Positions 33,532-44,074 of a stretch of 64,000 nt of DNA are shown here, one piece after another. The first letter of the stretch is position 1; the number at the start of each line of letters is the position of its first letter. This DNA is from Cycas panzhihuaensis. Taxonomy: Eukaryota > Cycadophyta. The notes beneath the pieces were generated by a model, which worked only from the letters and a program-made list of their open reading frames with translations, was not told the origin of the DNA and did no database searches. The position numbers and the translations under genes were made by a program. The stretch spans positions 174,909,741 through 174,973,740 of the forward strand of contig CM041465.1 in NCBI GenBank assembly GCA_023213395.1, read 5' to 3'.

Positions 33532-34309
33532 TCATACTAGTGACTTCTGATCATCTTATAACATGCCTCCTATCTTCATGTATATTGATGTTTATATATT
33601 CTAATTCTCGAGTTAACATTCTAAATAAATTCAGCTCAACATCATTATTTATTTGAGGGATGTTTTAAATGCTTCAATACACATAATGAAGCTTTTCACA
33701 TTTTAATATAACAAGAAGTGTTATGATACAAATATGAAACATATTCAATCTTGACCCCTTATGGTTTGAGCAATAACTTCTTTTATTACAATGCTATGTT
33801 TGTCAACAAAATAAACTTGATACCTAATGATGATTTAAAATCACTTGTGACAAGCAACATATGCTTTTCAAAGCACAACTACAACTTGCAAACTACATTA
33901 TGATTCCTAAAATATATGTCAAGATAATTCTTCTTGTCATCTCAATGAATACTTATTGATCCATGAATATTGATAAAATAAATTTATGAATGTTTATTGA
34001 AATCTAAAGAATATTTGTTAACCACAACTTCCTATTCATGAATTAATTAAGATGTTTCTTCTTGTTAGTTGTTTCTCTCCTGTAAGTCTTGATCTTTATA
34101 TTTTAAGTGTGCCTCTTCTATTCGTCTTCAAAAGGACTTAAGCACACCTATAACAAGACTTGATCATACACTCCAAGTGCCTTTTTTACTAGTAGTAGTC
34201 CCCATGATCAAAATTCCAATATTAACTAGCTTTAATTATGTCGGTTAGAAGATCAAAATCTCCAATCAACTTAAACAACAAATGTTGTGGAGATATGTTA
34301 CAAGGGATT
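33532..34309. other. AT-rich, non-coding
   Basis: No ORF above background and no recognisable domain. It may contain the decayed leader or 5' LTR of Copia-A2, but I cannot align it to the Copia-A1 LTR. Confidence 0.4.
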
Positions 34310-34329
34310 TTTTAAAATCCATTGACACA

Positions 34330-34900
34330 ACAACAAATGCATATTTACTATATCTAATGAGATGGCACCCCAAGGACCATCCTCTTTTCTTTGTCTCTTG
34401 ATCTTTGTAGGTTGTTCACTGATTCAAATGAACTAGTTGAAGTATGGACAAAACTGAAAACAAAATTTGATAAAGTTGATATCACACAAGCTACCATTCT
34501 AGAACAAAATCTTTTTGATCTAAAATTTGAAGATTATACTAGAATTGAAGATTTTTTATTTACTCGACAATCAATTAACACTAATCTGGGAAGTTATATC
34601 AAGTCTTTAGTAAAAGTTGGTGATAATACTATTATAACAACTCATGTAAAAGATGACGATAAGAACTTATAATTAGTATAAAACTGCAAGGCAACAATGT
34701 GGTCATCTGACCTTCTCTTTTGATGAATTAACAAACCGATTAGTTGAGTATCAATCTATGTTTATTTGAACTAGCCAGATTCAAAATCCTTCACAAGCTC
34801 TTTTCTCACATACTAGCTCATCTCAATGATCTAAACCCCAAAACCAACAACCACAGTATAAATAGAAATTTCAACAACTTAACACCCTAAAAATAAAATA
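34330..34900 (+). pseudogene. Copia-A2 gag, broken
   Basis: The open block 34391-34672 (VEVWTKLKTKFDKVD, RIEDFLFTRQSINTNLGSYI, IITTHVKDDD) matches Copia-A1 gag residue for residue over much of its length (there VEDFLSKRQLINRDLGNCI). The stretch before it continues the match in another frame. After a frameshift, a FDELTNRLVEYQSM-like stretch follows near 34715-34760. Part of the later gag is Gln/Asn-rich and full of stops. Confidence 0.85.
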
Positions 34901-35199
34901 GAGGTCTTTCTCTAAAACTTAACAACCCAAATTCGGGACTTAATAGCTCAAATTCTTATACTCTAAGAAATTTCAATCAACAACCAATACAAGATCATCT
35001 TACTCAAACGAATCCCAAAATTTTTAACCAAAAATACACTCAAAATGTGAAATTTGATCAAGGTACAATTCAAACCTATACCTACTGCTATAAAAAGGAC
35101 ATACTAAAAATCTCAAAAATCATATAGCTATGGAGGCTTAGAAATCCTCAAAAGGAATTCAACCAAAATCTCATGGATGTTTAAATGCATTCATTTCAG

Positions 35200-35480
35200 C
35201 ATTCTCTCCACTAACCCATCCCTCACCCCCTTGGATTTAAGATTCAAGTCCTTCCCATCACATGATGGAACAAGAAGATCATTTTTCTTTGTACGAACCT
35301 AGACTCAATTCCAGTGAAGAAATCTATTTTGGAAGTGGCTCTTAGTTAAAAGTCAATAGAACCGATGATGTCCCACTAAAAAATAGTTCTATTAATAATG
35401 TATTCTATGTTTTAAGATCGTTACCAAATCTTCTATTTGTTTATCAAATATGTTAAAAAGACTTAGTGATAGAATTCTAT
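35200..35480 (+). pseudogene. Copia-A2 protease remnant
   Basis: A DSSPSHHMMEQ stretch near 35245-35275 corresponds to D-(S/C)-G-A-S-H-H-M of Copia-A1; Gly-Ala has become Ser-Pro. A FGSGS and INNVFYVL block follows, the typical C-terminal part. Stops are present. Confidence 0.7.
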
Positions 35481-35629
35481 AAACATAAATAAATAATAAA
35501 ATAATCTCTTAATAGGTTCAAAGTAATTGCATCAGGACATGTTGATAATAGAATAGGTCTTCATAATCTCTTTGATTTGACAAAATCAATTAATAAAACA
35601 ACACTCTCTTCTTGAATAGCTCAATCAGA

Positions 35630-36116
35630 CCTAGTTAGTAAATTGTAGCATGCATGTTTTGCCCATATCAATTATGGAAAGCTACAAATTCTTAACCAAC
35701 ATAATGTGGTGCATGGTTTACCCAAATTGTCTATTGTATGTGGTGTTTATGAAGTTTGTATACTAGGTAAACAACACATGGATCCACTACCAGGCAAAAC
35801 AACTTTTAGAGTTAAACAACCATTACAACTATTTCATTCTAACATATGTGGACCTTTTCAAGTTCCTTCATATTCAGGTAGTAGATAATTTGTTACTTTT
35901 ATAGATGATTTTTCTAGAAAATGTTGGATATATATAATTAAAAATCGCAATGAATTATTTGATAAGTTTCTTGAATTTAAAGCTCTATTTGACAATCAAT
36001 CTAATTTTAGGATACAAACTCTTAGAACAGATAATGCCAAAGAATAATTAAATAATCAATTTATACAACTTGGTGAAAAAAGGGTATCAACTTTCAGCAT
36101 TTTGTGGCCTATTTGT
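35630..36116 (+). pseudogene. Copia-A2 integrase, 5' part
   Basis: The open block 35706-35888 has CGVYEVCILGKQHMDPLPG and HSNICGPFQVPSYSGSR, matching Copia-A1 integrase. After one stop it continues FVTFIDDFSRKCWIYII and TLRTDNAKE with the second core Asp. It stops at 36117, where the nested element begins. The part carrying the catalytic Glu region is at 40466-40500. Confidence 0.88.
36112..36116. repeat. Target-site duplication of nested element, left copy
   Basis: TTTGT here pairs with TTCGC at 40461-40465. The two differences are both C-to-T, as expected from cytosine deamination. Confidence 0.7.
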
Positions 36117-36473
36117 TGTTATACTTTAGAGAGTCAAATATTAGAATATTATTGTAATGCACATTTGTGCAAGTAGGTGGTCTATAGTTTATTGGTCAAT
36201 TAATAGGTAATATATCATTGGGTGTGTTAGAGATTGGTGGGTTCCACATATCCCACACCTTATCCTACATATTCTCACTTGGGGTGTATAAATAAGTGAG
36301 TGGGGTAGAGTAAAGAACATTGAATCATTATGGAGATTATTGTGGAGTCATTGTTGTAGAGTCATCATTATGATGTAGACATTCTGATTATGAGTTAATG
36401 TTATTTCCATTATGTTCATGATGCTTGTTTCACTATTCTTGATATTAGATGATCTCTACTAAATAATTCAATA
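36117..36473 (+). repeat. TRGAG-E 5' LTR (357 bp)
   Basis: Starts TGTTATACTTTAGAGAGTC and ends TAATTCAATA, the usual ACA end decayed to ATA. TATAAATA at 36287-36294 is a likely core promoter. It has an extra 14-base block near 36345-36360 compared with the 3' LTR, a small local duplication around GGAGTCATTGTTGTAGAGTC. Confidence 0.92.
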
Positions 36474-36485
36474 TGGTATAAGAGC
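36474..36485 (+). other. TRGAG-E primer binding site
   Basis: TGGTATAAGAGC, one base off the initiator tRNA-Met site TGGTATCAGAGC, directly after the LTR. Confidence 0.88.
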
Positions 36486-37429
36486 AGGTTGGTTGTCAAG
36501 CTCCATGTTTTACAAGTTTATCAATTTACTATTGATGTGTATGGAGGTGGCTCCATAGAGCCGAATGCCAGATTGAGGTTCTACTTGGAGAGGGTGAAAC
36601 CCTAAGACTGTCATTGTTGCAAGTTGTGCCAAGCCAAGTGACTATGATTGATGCAAGACAAAATTGTTATCGAGTAATACTGTTCATTGACTTTCTTATG
36701 TGAAGAAAGCCATGTGTTAGGGTTTACCCTATAAAGAAATTGGTTGATGTATGGAAACTGGAATGTATGGAAAAGTGATGACATATGAAATTGTTTCCAT
36801 AAATTTGAATTTGCGAGCTCATTGATTTCTATTTAGTTGGTGAAAGTGATGGTTCTATACCTACAAATACCTGTTAGGGTTTGTGTTGGAAATTATTGAG
36901 GATTTGATTAGTGAAATTTGGAGTCAATTAGTAAGTTTTATGTAAAATTATCTCTTTGGAGAAATTCTATCATGAATAAATCCTACATGCACACAAAAGT
37001 CAACCACAACCATCTGTAAAACCCTAGCCACTATGTGATAAGAAATTCCAGTGGCGATAATGAGAATCACAGAATCACCTACCCATGACTTGCCATAGAA
37101 AGAAGATTCTAGCTGTAGGGAAATTCACTGAGCAAATTGTAGTAGAAATCTGTGCATGAGTAAGAATTGATGCTCAACCTTAATAAAAGTCCTGACAGCT
37201 GTGGAAGTGAAGCATTCATTGGAGACTGCATAGAGTTTGCATTGGCATAAACTATACATAATGGAAAGAGATCTGCACTTGCCCTCTTTGCTCCTGCACT
37301 AAAGGAAAGGCACTACCATATCTGCCATGTAATCGCAACTCACAGACACCAGCTGATCTGGTAAGATCTTGTGTTGAGGAGACGACTGTCATAAAGGTGA
37401 ACGTGATGTAACCCTAACCATGAAGCACA

Positions 37430-37504
37430 TACGTACGTACGTACATACATACATACATACATATATACATAGATAGATAGATAGATAGATAAATAGATAA
37501 ATAT

Positions 37505-37536
<32 letters not shown>
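37430..37536. repeat. Compound microsatellite ACGT/ACAT/AGAT/AT
   Basis: ACGT units, then ACAT units, then AGAT/AAAT units, then a TA run. The motifs differ by single steps, consistent with stepwise mutation within one tract. Confidence 0.95.
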
Positions 37537-37538
<2 letters not shown>

Positions 37539-38559
37539 AAGATCATCCATCGATACTCCAACTGAGAGATGAAGACATCATAGTTGTGATGGAAGAAGAA
37601 GCTGCCTCTATTGACTACTTGTGAAGTACATAAGACCATAGAGAATCCCTGTGTAGTTCGTAGAGAGACGTCCGTTTGTACTACGTTGAAGGCTGCCACC
37701 TACCACAATGAAGAACATGCATTACCAAGAAATTGTAGAGATTAGCCCTAGTCGTTGCTGAAATTTAGAGAGACCAAAACTGTAGGTGCGACAATTGGGT
37801 GCCAACAAAGTTGAGAAATAGGCGTCGAGCAAGAAAGGTATATCGGTGACACGCCACAATTAGCGAGATATTGAAGAATCGGAAGACCCGTTGAAACTAG
37901 AAGATCCACTTGACCTACCGTGGATATCTGCCTATAGACGTCACTGAAGAAACACACAGAGAGGTTTATGCTGGAGCAAAAAGATTTGTCACTTTGTTTG
38001 TTGGTCAAGCGCCATTACTACAAGCTCTAATGGAAGAACAGAAGAAACTTCTTGCCTTTGGAAAGGAATCAAATTGCAAAACATCTGATGGATAAACAGT
38101 TGCAGATGACGGTCTAGGAGGAAATATAGACATGAGATTAAGTCCAACGAGCTTGCTGAGGGTTTGAATATTAGGAAAATCTTTTGCTTTGTAAAACGTG
38201 TTGGGAGTCGTTGTTCTCTGTTAATCTTATGTAACCTGCTTGGGTGAAGTGTGTCGTCGATCAAACCTACCACCATCGATCTGCTCTACGCATGCACCTT
38301 TGTTGTTTTGTCACACTGTTGAGTCGTGGAGATTGCACCCATGTTCATTTCATCATAGCGCCATCACTGCAAGTCAAATTTATAATGAGAAACGCAGAGA
38401 TAATTTGGTAGGGTTATTCTTTTTTTAAAGTTGCAAACTAAATTCAATTGTATTGGGATCTATTTGAAATCTGTAGATGTGAAATTGGATGGACAAGATT
38501 TAATAATTTTTGCAAGGTCAAAAGTGGATTTAACAAGATCGAAATCTCATTTGAGATTT

Positions 38560-38790
38560 GTTAGCCCCACTTTAGTTTAGTGAGTGGTCACATGGTGAGC
38601 ATTAGTGACCTGGGGCTAACCAGCCTAAGGGGCTTAAGGTCACCCTTCTTCATTTTTGGTGCTTAAGGAGGTCACTTTATAGTTTTCACAATATCTCTTC
38701 AACTAGGTATCTGATTTCCAAATTGTTTGAACTATTGAAATCCTCATTCAGAGTGCTACGATTTGGAATGTGATTTAAGGTATTTTGCTA
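38560..38790 (+). repeat. Leader module shared between elements
   Basis: Order: GGTCACATGGTGA-like palindromic patch, a CCTAAGGGGCTTAAGG patch, then a stretch like CCAAATTGTTTGAACTATTG. The same order is at 45460-45700 (plus), and in weaker form on the minus strand at 4260-4060 and 53040-52880. All but the last sit upstream of a gag. Confidence 0.6.
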
Positions 38791-38872
38791 CTAATTTGAT
38801 TAAGTTGTCTTAGTTTGAAGTGGATGCATGAAACTTATGTGATGCGCTCTTGATCAATTCATTCTTAGAGTC

Positions 38873-39583
38873 ATGGAGATGAGTGACATCATCATTTTTG
38901 TACCTGAAAAGAATGAATATTACTTTATAGACTTTCCTTTCCCTTTACCCAAGTACACAGGGTCAAATTATCGTTCTTGGGTAGATAGAATGAAAAGTGC
39001 ATTTGTGTACAAAAGGTTATGGAAAATTATCACTGATGGATATGATGCCTTAACTGATGTAGAAGGGGAAGAAAAATTTAGGAAGAAGAATAGAACAACA
39101 ATTGATGCTATTGTTGCTGCATTAGATAAAGATAAACTACCTTCTTCCTATCATTTCCTCATCCATGCAATTCGTCATGCCAGTACTGCTAAAGAAGCTT
39201 GAAGCCTTTTGAAGGATGCGTATGAAAAGATTCCTGAAGAGGTACAGGAGGTTGTTGAAAAGGTAAACAAAATTATTGATGATTGTAATATAGGTCAAAA
39301 GGATGAAGAAAGTATTGTTGATACTGGTAAAAAGGTATGCCAAGATATTGATGAAAAAATTATAGGTATTGATGAAACTACTGATGAATGTAAAGAGACT
39401 ACAATTGAATGTGTTGTTAAAACTAATAAGACTATTGATGAGCATGTTGAAGATTGTGATCAAGCAATTGAAGTTTCTCTAGACGTTCCTATTATTTTAA
39501 GGGACAATGAATTCAAATCTAATTGTCCTGTTGAAGATAAGTCCGGTGATTTATTTCTCTCTAGTTTGAGTATTGGTTCATGA
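38873..39583 (+). pseudogene. TRGAG-E gag, N-terminal part
   Basis: Starts ATG at 38873 (MEMSDIIIFVPEKNEYYFID). The motif YTGSNYRSWVDRMKSAF is the Copia gag N-terminal (DUF4219/UBN2-like) W-x3-M-x3-L pattern. One in-frame TGA at 39200-39202 stands where Trp is usual (KEA-stop-SLL); the frame then runs on to 39583 with an acidic, Asp/Glu/Thr-rich tail (IDDCNIGQKDEESIVDTGKK). No zinc knuckle is seen. It would form a particle around the element RNA. Confidence 0.8.
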
Positions 39584-40110
39584 AGACTCTAGTTGATGAA
39601 GACTCTGCTCCAAAAGCTGAAGAACTCGTTGTCGGATATGCTAGTCAAGAAGAAGAATTCATACAAGATGTTGATGGTCATTCTCAGATGTTTCAAGTGA
39701 TGTTGATTCTTATTTTGATATTTTATCTTCAAATCTTGATTGATGTTGATTATTCATATGTCAAAGAAAATGAAGACAAACGGATTGTGATTGAAACAAT
39801 GGTTGAAGACATGCTTAATATAAACCTTGAATTTCAAGATGATTTTGATGGTTACTTACAGGATTGCTCACAAGATCTACATCAAGCTCAAGTTGGACCA
39901 ACTATGATTTACTATACCTTTTGTATGATAAAGGATTTAGTGTTGCACACCACAATGAAGAATGTCAAATTCAAGGACCATTACTCACAAGGACTACTAC
40001 AAGGACATCATTACAGGAATGAAGTTGAAGATCAAACTGAATACATTATCTTCAAGATAATTCCAAGAAGAAGACGTTGTAAATTCAAAAGAACCCCAAA
40101 TACGCATTAA
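39580..40110 (+). CDS. TRGAG-E second ORF, C-terminal gag or accessory, unknown
   Basis: Open for 176 codons. Its ATG overlaps the stop of the frame before it (ATGA at 39580-39583), so it is either a frameshifted continuation of gag or a coupled second ORF. It is acidic at the start (DEDSAPKAEELVVGYASQEE), has one strongly hydrophobic stretch (FQVMLILILIFYLQILIDV) that could be a membrane segment, and ends in a basic tail (RRRRCKFKRTPNTH). The stop lies just before the PPT. No family recognised. Confidence 0.5.
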   Translation: MKTLVDEDSAPKAEELVVGYASQEEEFIQDVDGHSQMFQVMLILILIFYLQILIDVDYSYVKENEDKRIVIETMVEDMLNINLEFQDDFDGYLQDCSQDLHQAQVGPTMIYYTFCMIKDLVLHTTMKNVKFKDHYSQGLLQGHHYRNEVEDQTEYIIFKIIPRRRRCKFKRTPNTH

Positions 40111-40117
40111 GGGGAGG
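40109..40117 (+). other. TRGAG-E polypurine tract
   Basis: AAGGGGAGG directly before the 3' LTR TG, the primer for plus-strand DNA. Confidence 0.9.
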
Positions 40118-40460
40118 TGTTAGACTTCAGAGAGTCAAATATTAGAATACTATTGTAATGCACATTTGTGCAAGTAGGTGGTCTATAGTTTATTGGTTAA
40201 TTAATAGGTAATATGTCATTGGTCGTGTTAGAGGTCGGTGGGCCCCACATATCCCACACCTCATCCTACATATTCTAACTTGTGGTGTATAAATAAGTGA
40301 GTGAGATAGAGTAAAGAACATTGAGTCATTATGGAGATTATTGTGGAGTCATCATTATGGTGTAGACATTCTGATTATGAGTTAATGCTATTTCCACTAT
40401 GTTCATGATGCTTGTTTTAATGTTCTTGATATTGGATGATCTCTATTAAATAATTTAACA
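40118..40460 (+). repeat. TRGAG-E 3' LTR (343 bp)
   Basis: Starts TGTTAGACTTCAGAGAGTC and ends TAATTTAACA. It pairs with 36117-36473. TATAAATA is kept at 40288-40295. Confidence 0.93.
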
Positions 40461-41080
40461 TTCGCCATAACAAAATGGTGTGGCTAAAAAAAAAAAATAG
40501 AACCTTAGTTGAAATTGCACAATGTATGATACATTCATAATAATTTGATTTTAAATTATGGGTAGAAGTTGTAAATTGTTCAAATTATTTGCTTAAATAA
40601 ACTTCCTACTAAAGTTCTAAATAATGAAACCCTTGAAGAAAAATGGTCAAGTAGGAAACCTTTAGATAAACAATTAAAAATCCTTGGAAGTGTAGCCTAG
40701 GCCCATATTCCGAAAGAAAAGAGGAAGAAATTAGATCAAAAAAGTTCTAGATATATTTTTGTTAGCTATAGTGAAGAGTGGAGGATGTATAGATTGTTTG
40801 ATCCCAATACACAGTGTGTCTCCACTAGAAGGAATGTTAAATTTGATGAAGAAGGGTCAAGCTCTAATATGACTAGTGATTATTTCTATACTCTCTTACT
40901 TCTTGTTGATGCAACAATTAACTTAAGTGAACCTACTACTCCCATACCAAGTCCTAGAATTGTTAAAGAAATAAATGATTTACAACAACAATTTGAGACA
41001 CTCACTTAGTGATCCTAATCCCAAAAATCAGAATAATTCCCAAACAATATCTACTAATGAAACTATTCCAAAACAAAGGC
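40461..41080 (+). pseudogene. Copia-A2 integrase, 3' part
   Basis: Resumes at the duplicated target and reads into QNGVAK, where the catalytic Glu of QNGVAE is Lys. The C-terminal part includes KRKKLDQKSS-like and YRLFDPNTQCVSTRRNVKFD (open block 40785-41009). The latter matches the end of Copia integrase, before the RT linker. Confidence 0.82.
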
Positions 41081-41149
41081 AGTTAAAATAGGTCCAAAAC
41101 ACCATTGAAGTTGTCGGCCCTAATTTTGATGATTCTTCTGATACCAGAA

Positions 41150-42180
41150 GGACCAGATCTCAAAAATTACAAGTTAACTTTGCCTTAATGGCTAAAGTTA
41201 TCTCTCAACCTGATCCACAAAGCTTCAAAGAAGCTAAAGACAATCTTGTTTAGAAAACAACAATGAATGTTGAGTACGATGCATTGCTCAAAAATTGCAC
41301 TTAGGACTTAGTTTGTCTTCCACCCAATAAGAATATAGTAGAATATAAATGGGTTTTATCATACCAAATGTAATTCAAATGGTGCAATTGAAAAATACAA
41401 ACCCAAACTAGTAGCAAAAGCTTTCTCTCAAATCAATGGAATAGATTATAAAGAAACTTCTACCCCAACATCACAAAAGAATACAATTACAATTATCAAC
41501 TCTTTAGCAACAAAATTTGGCTAGGAAGTCCATCAAATGGACCTAAAAGTGCTTTTTTAAATGATGACTTACATGATAAAATTTATATGGCACAACCACC
41601 TGGTTATGTCTTCAACCCTAATCTTGTTTGTAAACTTGAAAAATCATTGTATGGTCTTAAACAAACCCCTATGGCTTGGTATGGAAAAATTGATAGATGT
41701 CTTCTTTGAAATGGATTTAAAATGTGTTAATGATTCCAATTTATATTTTAAGAAAGAAAACAACAATATTATTCTTTCAATCCTTTATGTTGACGATATT
41801 ATTATTACTGGATCTTTATCCTTAACCATTACCAACTTAAAAACCAAACTAATGAAAATTTTTGAAATGACTAACTTAGGTTTATTACACTACTTTTCTA
41901 GTTTGCAAATTTGTCAATCAAATTTTGGTATTTCTATTTCACAACCTAAATATGTTTTAGATTTACTTAAATGATTTAACATTGAAAACTGTAAATCTAC
42001 ACCTATGCCTTTTCAATCTGGTCTTAAACTCACTTTATAGTGTAATTCACCTTTAGTTGATGTAGCATTATATTGACAATTAGTATGTAGCTTGATTTAT
42101 TTAACACATACTCATCCTGATATCTCTTATGTAGTAGCTTTATGCTCCAAATATAGCAAAAACCCCACGATTCTCATTGT
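41150..42180 (+). pseudogene. Copia-A2 reverse transcriptase, broken
   Basis: Linker and RT start at FALMAKVISQPDPQSFKEAK. The middle reads SAFLNDDLHDKIYMAQPPGY, CKLEKSLYGLKQTPMAWY and ILYVDDIIITGS, with an intact YVDD near 41785-41800. Then MTNLGLLHYFSSLQICQ and SQPKYVLDLLK, followed by YLTHTHPDISYVVALC. At least three frameshifts and several stops are present. Confidence 0.9.
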
Positions 42181-42229
42181 AATGTTACCAAACATATCCT
42201 GCGTTATTTACAAGGTACCATACACTATG

Positions 42230-42700
42230 GTCTCAACTATAAATGTACTAACTCTAATCTTTAGTTAATTGGTTTCATAAATTTTGATTGGGCCAACAAT
42301 ATTGACAAAAGAAAATCCATTGTTGGTTTTGTTTTCTTCCATAGTTCTACTCTTATTACTTGGTTAAGTAAAAAAATGTAATCTTTACCTTTTCTATAAC
42401 TGAAGCAGAGTATTGTGCTTTAGTTGAATGTAGTAAAGAAACACTATGGATGAAATCTATGCTTAACGAGATTAATTTTCCTCTTAGTAATTCAATTAAT
42501 GTTGATAATCAAAGTGCTATTTCTATTGAAACTAACTCTGTATGCCACTCCAAGACTAAACATATTGAACTTCATCAATATTTTATTCATAATCTTGTTA
42601 ACAATGGTACTCTTCAACTATTGCATTGTTCTACAAATATAAAGGTTGTAGATCTTATGACCAAGTCTTCAACAAAAGCAAAGTTTTTTTAGCTCCATCA
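42230..42700 (+). pseudogene. Copia-A2 RNase H, broken
   Basis: The end is open at 42450-42692: INVDNQSAISIETNSVCHSK, TKHIELHQYFIHNLV, VVDLMTKSSTKAKFF. Before it, ITEAEYCALVECSKETLWM can be read. The first part around 42280-42370 is in broken frames. Confidence 0.86.
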
Positions 42701-42787
42701 ACTACTCAAAGTTGAAGAAGTCTCCATTAAAGGGGGATCTACATGATGAAGTCTTTTTCAAGATTTTTGGTTCTCCAAGACAACATT

Positions 42788-42795
42788 AAAGGGGG
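42788..42795 (+). other. Copia-A2 polypurine tract
   Basis: AAAGGGGG one base before the 3' LTR. A second copy, AAAGGGGG, is at about 42729, within ATTAAAGGGGGATCTAC. Confidence 0.8.
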
Positions 42796-42796
42796 C

Positions 42797-43086
42797 TATT
42801 AGAATAATGTTAAATAATATCATCTAGGAGCTCTTGTTATGTTTTAATGTAACTTTATAAAGTAATTTACTATATTGTATATGATTATAATAAATTAATT
42901 ATTGAATTCGTTGGAAGTCCAATATTTGCACAACAAATAAATATCTTATCCTCTTCTCTACGTGAGAGAGATTATTCATAATGCATTACAATGTAATATC
43001 TTGCTATTCTATATATATATTATTTTTCTGAGGTGGTTTTTCTACCCTAAGGGGTTTTCCACTTGTCATTTTTGGTGTTCATAACA
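42797..43086 (+). repeat. Copia-A2 3' LTR
   Basis: Starts TATTAGAATAATG (TG decayed to TA) and probably ends GTGTTCATAACA. The CTGAGGTGGTTTTTCTACCC and GGGGTTTTCCACTTG stretches match the Copia-A1 LTR. It is shorter than the 414-bp A1 LTR. Confidence 0.75.
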
Positions 43087-43149
43087 TGATTATTCAGAAC
43101 CTATTGTTCATTGAATTATGTAATATTCAATGTAATTTGTAATCTTTGA

Positions 43150-44074
43150 AGCTCAAACAATTCAACACACCCAAAGCAATGAAAACTCTTTTAGATCCAT
43201 ACTTTGATGTGTTTGAAGAACCTAAAAGAAGCCCTCCAATACAGTCCATACAATATGCCATTGATGTTTTTTTGAGGTCACAACTACCAAATCAATATCC
43301 CTACTAAACAAACCCTATTATAGGTATTGAATTAGAGTGCCAACTCATGCAATTCATTGAGAAGGCAAGATCCAACCAAGCTCCTCTCCTTGTGGCTCCC
43401 CTACTCTATTGATTCCCAAGAAAGACCAAAAATGGAGATTGTGTATTGATTACAAGGCTCTCAAAAAAATAACCATAAAAATAAATATCCTCTTCCATGT
43501 ATCAATGATCTATTTGATCAACTCCAAGGAGCTTAATATTTTACTAAATTAAACCTGGCCTCTGGATATCATCAGGTCTGCATAGAATCTTGCATCACAT
43601 GGAAAATGACCTTCAAAACCAAAAGTGGCTTAAGTGAGCAGTTAATAATGCCTTTTGTCTTAACCAATAGCCCTGCCACCTTTATAAGGCTCACAAATGA
43701 CAAATTCGCCCTCACTTGGGTAAATTTGTCATTGCCTAGCTTATTGACATACTCGTTTTCAGAGCAACTATGGAGGAACATATATAGCATGTAAACAAAG
43801 TCGAGACCATACTTCAACAACACCAACTCAAAGCCAAACTCAAGAAATGTTTCTTCAGTCAGGAATCTATCTCCTACCTTACATTTGTCATTGATGTAGA
43901 GGGCATCCATATTGACTTGAACAAAGTCCGAATTAGACAAGAGTGGGCTACCCCCACCAACATCATAGAGCTTAAAAGTTTCTTAGGAAGTATTAGCTTC
44001 AACAAGCAATTTATCTAACATTTCTTAAGTATCACACATCCCCTCAACATACTCATGAAAAGATCCAAGGATTT
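43150..44074 (+). pseudogene. Gypsy-F reverse transcriptase fragment
   Basis: Degraded Ty3/Gypsy RT: LLDPYFDVFEEPKRSPPIQ, then in shifting frames a PCGSP...[15 protein letters not shown]-like stretch, a GYHQVCIE-like stretch, and further RT sequence to a LKSFLGSISFNKQFI-like thumb near 43970. No gag, LTR or integrase is attached. The plus-strand fragment ends where Gypsy-G starts, so it was probably the insertion target. Confidence 0.83.

Larger units (their letters stand above)
36486..38872 (+). other. TRGAG-E long leader
   Basis: About 2.4 kb without a convincing ORF. It holds a compound microsatellite (37430-37536) and a leader module at 38560-38790 shared with other elements. A splice-acceptor-like TTCATTCTTAG sits 4 bases before the gag ATG at 38873, with a possible AAG|GTATTT donor near 38779. 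Confidence 0.7.
36117..40460 (+). mobile_element. TRGAG-E: LTR element with gag only, nested in Copia-A2
   Basis: LTRs at 36117-36473 and 40118-40460, a PBS at 36474, a 2.4-kb leader, a gag-like coding zone (38873-40110) and a PPT (AAGGGGAGG) directly before the 3' LTR. No protease, integrase or RT is present in 4.3 kb. This fits terminal-repeat retrotransposons with a GAG domain (TR-GAG), which are non-autonomous and need another element's pol. The insertion falls in the Copia-A2 integrase. Confidence 0.88.
34310..43086 (+). mobile_element. Copia-A2, Ty1/Copia element split by a nested insertion
   Basis: Same family as Copia-A1, but on the plus strand: gag (34330-34760), protease, integrase, RT, RNase H, PPT and 3' LTR (42797-43086). 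The integrase is interrupted at 36117-40460 by another element, and integrase reading resumes at 40466. The 5' LTR was not found. Domains carry many stops, more than in A1. Confidence 0.9.

Noticed and set aside
37340-37699. Minus-strand ORF of 119 codons with Ile/Tyr runs
   Set aside because: It is mostly a translated ACGT/ACAT/AT microsatellite.
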